The position numbers and the translations under genes were made by a program. A stretch of DNA of 42,372 nucleotides. Origin: Streptomyces sp. rh34 (GTDB taxonomy: Bacteria; Actinomycetota; Actinomycetes; Streptomycetales; Streptomycetaceae). Below are positions 40,949 through 42,372 of the stretch, one piece after another; position 1 is the stretch's first letter, and the number at the start of each line of letters is the position of its first letter. The stretch lies in NCBI RefSeq assembly GCF_002551245.1, contig NZ_NTGZ01000032.1:1-42372 (forward strand). The letters are read 5' to 3'. The notes below the pieces were generated by a model. The model ran no database searches, had not been told where the DNA came from, and saw only the letters and a list, made by a program, of their open reading frames with translations.

Positions 40949-42372
40949 GTGTCCTCATCACCGTCCCTTTCGGAACCGTCCCCGCCGAGTTCGAGCAGTG
41001 ACCGCTTGACCGGACGCGCCTGGGCCGTGCTGCTCGTTCTGTGCGGCGCGATCTTCCTGGAGGGCATCGATGTGGCCATGCTCAACGTGGCCCTGCCCGC
41101 GATCCGCGAGGATCTGGATCTGTCCACCGGAACGCTCCAGTGGGTGATGAGCGCGTACGTCCTGGGCTACGGCGGTTTCATGCTGCTGGGCGGACGGGCG
41201 GCCGACCTGTTCGGCCGCCGCCGGATGTTCATCCTCTGGCTCGTGGTGTTCCTGCTCTTCTCCGGCCTGGGCGGCTTGGCCACCGAGGGCTGGATGCTGG
41301 TCGTCGCCCGCTTCGTGACGGGGATCGCCGCGGCCTTCATGACCCCGGCCGGCCTGTCGATCATCACCACCGGCTTCCCGGAGGGGCCGCAGCGCAACAA
41401 GGCCCTGCTGGTCTACTCGGGCACCGCCGCCGGAGGCTTCTCGATCGGCCTGGTCGTCGGCGGGCTGCTCTCCGCCATCGACTGGCGCTGGGTGTTCTTC
41501 GCCCCGGTCGTCCTCTCGTTCGGCATCCTTCTCGCCGCGCTCGCGCTCGTCCCCGCCTCGCCCCGCCCGCAGCGAGCCGGGCAGGGTGTCGACCTGGCCG
41601 GAGCGGTCGCCGTCACCGCCGGGATCCTGCTGCTCGTCTTCGGCGTCGAGCGGGCCACGCACGTCCCGGCCGCCTGGACCGTCGGCACGATCGGCGCGGC
41701 CCTGCTCCTCTTCCTCGCGTTCGTCCTGATCGAGCGCGCCTCGTCCTCACCTCTGGTGCGCCTGGGGATCTTCCGCAGCGGAGCGCTGATCCGTGCCAAT
41801 GTGTCGGGGCTGCTGTTCGCCGCCGGGTTCTTCGGCTTCCAGTTCATCGCCGTGCTCTACCTCCAGGAACTGCGCGGCTGGTCGTCCCTCCGGACCAGCT
41901 TCGCGCTGATCGTGATCGGCGTGGACGCGGTCCTCTCACCGCTGCTCACCCCGAGGCTGGTGGCCCGGTTCGGCAACGCCCGGGTCATCTTCGGCGGACT
42001 GCTTCTCGCGTCGCTGTCGTACGCCCTGTTCCTGCCGATCGCCGCGGACTGGACGTACGCGGCGATGTTCCCGGGCCTGCTCCTCCTGGGCGTGGCCTTC
42101 TCCCTGGTCTACGGGCCGCTCACCATCGTGGCCACCGACGGCATCGCCGAGGAGGAGCAGGGTGTGGCGGGCGGGCTGCTCTACACGTCCTTCCAGTTCG
42201 GGGCCGCGCTGGGGCTGTCGGCGGTGGCCGCCGTCAACGTCGCGGCCACGGACGGCACGTCGTCCGCCGCCCTCCTCGACGGGTACCGGGCGGCCCTGGT
42301 CGTCCCGCTGGCCGCGGCCCTGACCGCCGCCGCCGTCAGCGCGTTCGGTCTCCGCGCCGGGCGGGCGGCGAC
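40949..42372 (+). CDS. MFS drug:H+ exporter, DHA2/EmrB-QacA type (3' end beyond window)
   Basis: The gene starts at GTG 40949, 7 nt after AAGGAG, and is open to the last base, giving 474 residues without a stop. After a Ser/Pro-rich tail comes span 1 (AWAVLLVLCGAIFLEGIDVAMLNVALPAI), which has the family's D-x-x-x-x-N-V-A-L-P pattern. Motif A follows as GGRAADLFGRRRMF, and motif C-like Gly-rich sequence is seen in SGTAAGGFSIGLVVGG with WRWVFF. Later spans continue to the window edge; DHA2 members have 14 spans. It likely exports a toxic organic compound with proton exchange, under control of the divergent HxlR gene. Confidence 0.92.
   Translation, partial: MSSSPSLSEPSPPSSSSDRLTGRAWAVLLVLCGAIFLEGIDVAMLNVALPAIREDLDLSTGTLQWVMSAYVLGYGGFMLLGGRAADLFGRRRMFILWLVVFLLFSGLGGLATEGWMLVVARFVTGIAAAFMTPAGLSIITTGFPEGPQRNKALLVYSGTAAGGFSIGLVVGGLLSAIDWRWVFFAPVVLSFGILLAALALVPASPRPQRAGQGVDLAGAVAVTAGILLLVFGVERATHVPAAWTVGTIGAALLLFLAFVLIERASSSPLVRLGIFRSGALIRANVSGLLFAAGFFGFQFIAVLYLQELRGWSSLRTSFALIVIGVDAVLSPLLTPRLVARFGNARVIFGGLLLASLSYALFLPIAADWTYAAMFPGLLLLGVAFSLVYGPLTIVATDGIAEEEQGVAGGLLYTSFQFGAALGLSAVAAVNVAATDGTSSAALLDGYRAALVVPLAAALTAAAVSAFGLRAGRAA

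Overview
The window is high-GC DNA with the codon bias, GTG starts and gene families of a Streptomyces chromosome: a Streptomyces-type type VII secretion (T7SS/ESX) locus, an XRE plus DUF397 regulator pair, a GPP34 protein, a DUF1707 protein and an AcdH/HmgL acyl-CoA degradation operon. Bases 1-19 are not biological. They match the 19-bp Tn5 mosaic end used in Nextera libraries, so the window starts at a contig edge and the first gene (a PucR-type regulator) lacks its 5' end.

Region 1 (about 1.5-15.3 kb) is a T7SS locus on the + strand. In order it holds a small membrane protein, EccD, an EspI-like MinD/ParA ATPase, EccC, a DUF6177 protein, two WXG100-type proteins (EsxB-like and EsxA-like), a DUF6507 protein, an 892-residue protein built like a polymorphic toxin, and a 326-residue candidate immunity or partner protein. 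Three points stand out. eccC is broken by an in-frame TAA (7713-7715) inside its second ATPase domain, and the open frame continues directly after it. The DUF6177 gene carries the only TTA codon I found in a called gene (9352-9354), which suggests bldA control. The C-terminus of the large protein changes to much lower GC and carries a D-x13-Q-x-K pattern like a PD-(D/E)xK nuclease; it is coupled by overlapping stop and start codons to the low-GC 326-residue gene. EccB, EccE and a mycosin are not seen here.

Region 2 (15.5-26.4 kb) is mixed single genes: a secreted FG-GAP protein, a methyltransferase with a His-rich N-terminus, a DUF1905 protein, an alpha/beta hydrolase, a GNAT enzyme, a YciI protein, a regulator module (unknown 114-aa protein, XRE/DUF5753, DUF397), a class II UvrA-like ABC ATPase, an AraC plus VOC pair and a DUF5713 protein. 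Convincing hairpin terminators lie at 22493-22534 and 25059-25094, and a 34-bp palindrome at 18233-18266.

Region 3 (26.5-38.1 kb) is acyl-CoA metabolism: an acyl-CoA dehydrogenase, a TesB thioesterase and a cation efflux protein on the + strand; a phosphatase-annotated family protein and a GPP34 protein on the - strand with tandem repeats on both sides of the former; and a TetR regulator divergent from a four-gene leucine/branched-chain degradation operon (carboxyltransferase, biotin carboxylase with biotinyl domain, HMG-CoA lyase, AcdH-like dehydrogenase). Two related 16-bp operator-like sites lie between the TetR gene and the operon.

Region 4 (38.1 kb to the end) holds a GntR regulator overlapping a YdcF-type gene, a DUF1707 protein, and an HxlR regulator divergent from a DHA2-type MFS exporter cut off by the window end. 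I saw no tRNA, rRNA, CRISPR array or insertion sequence.
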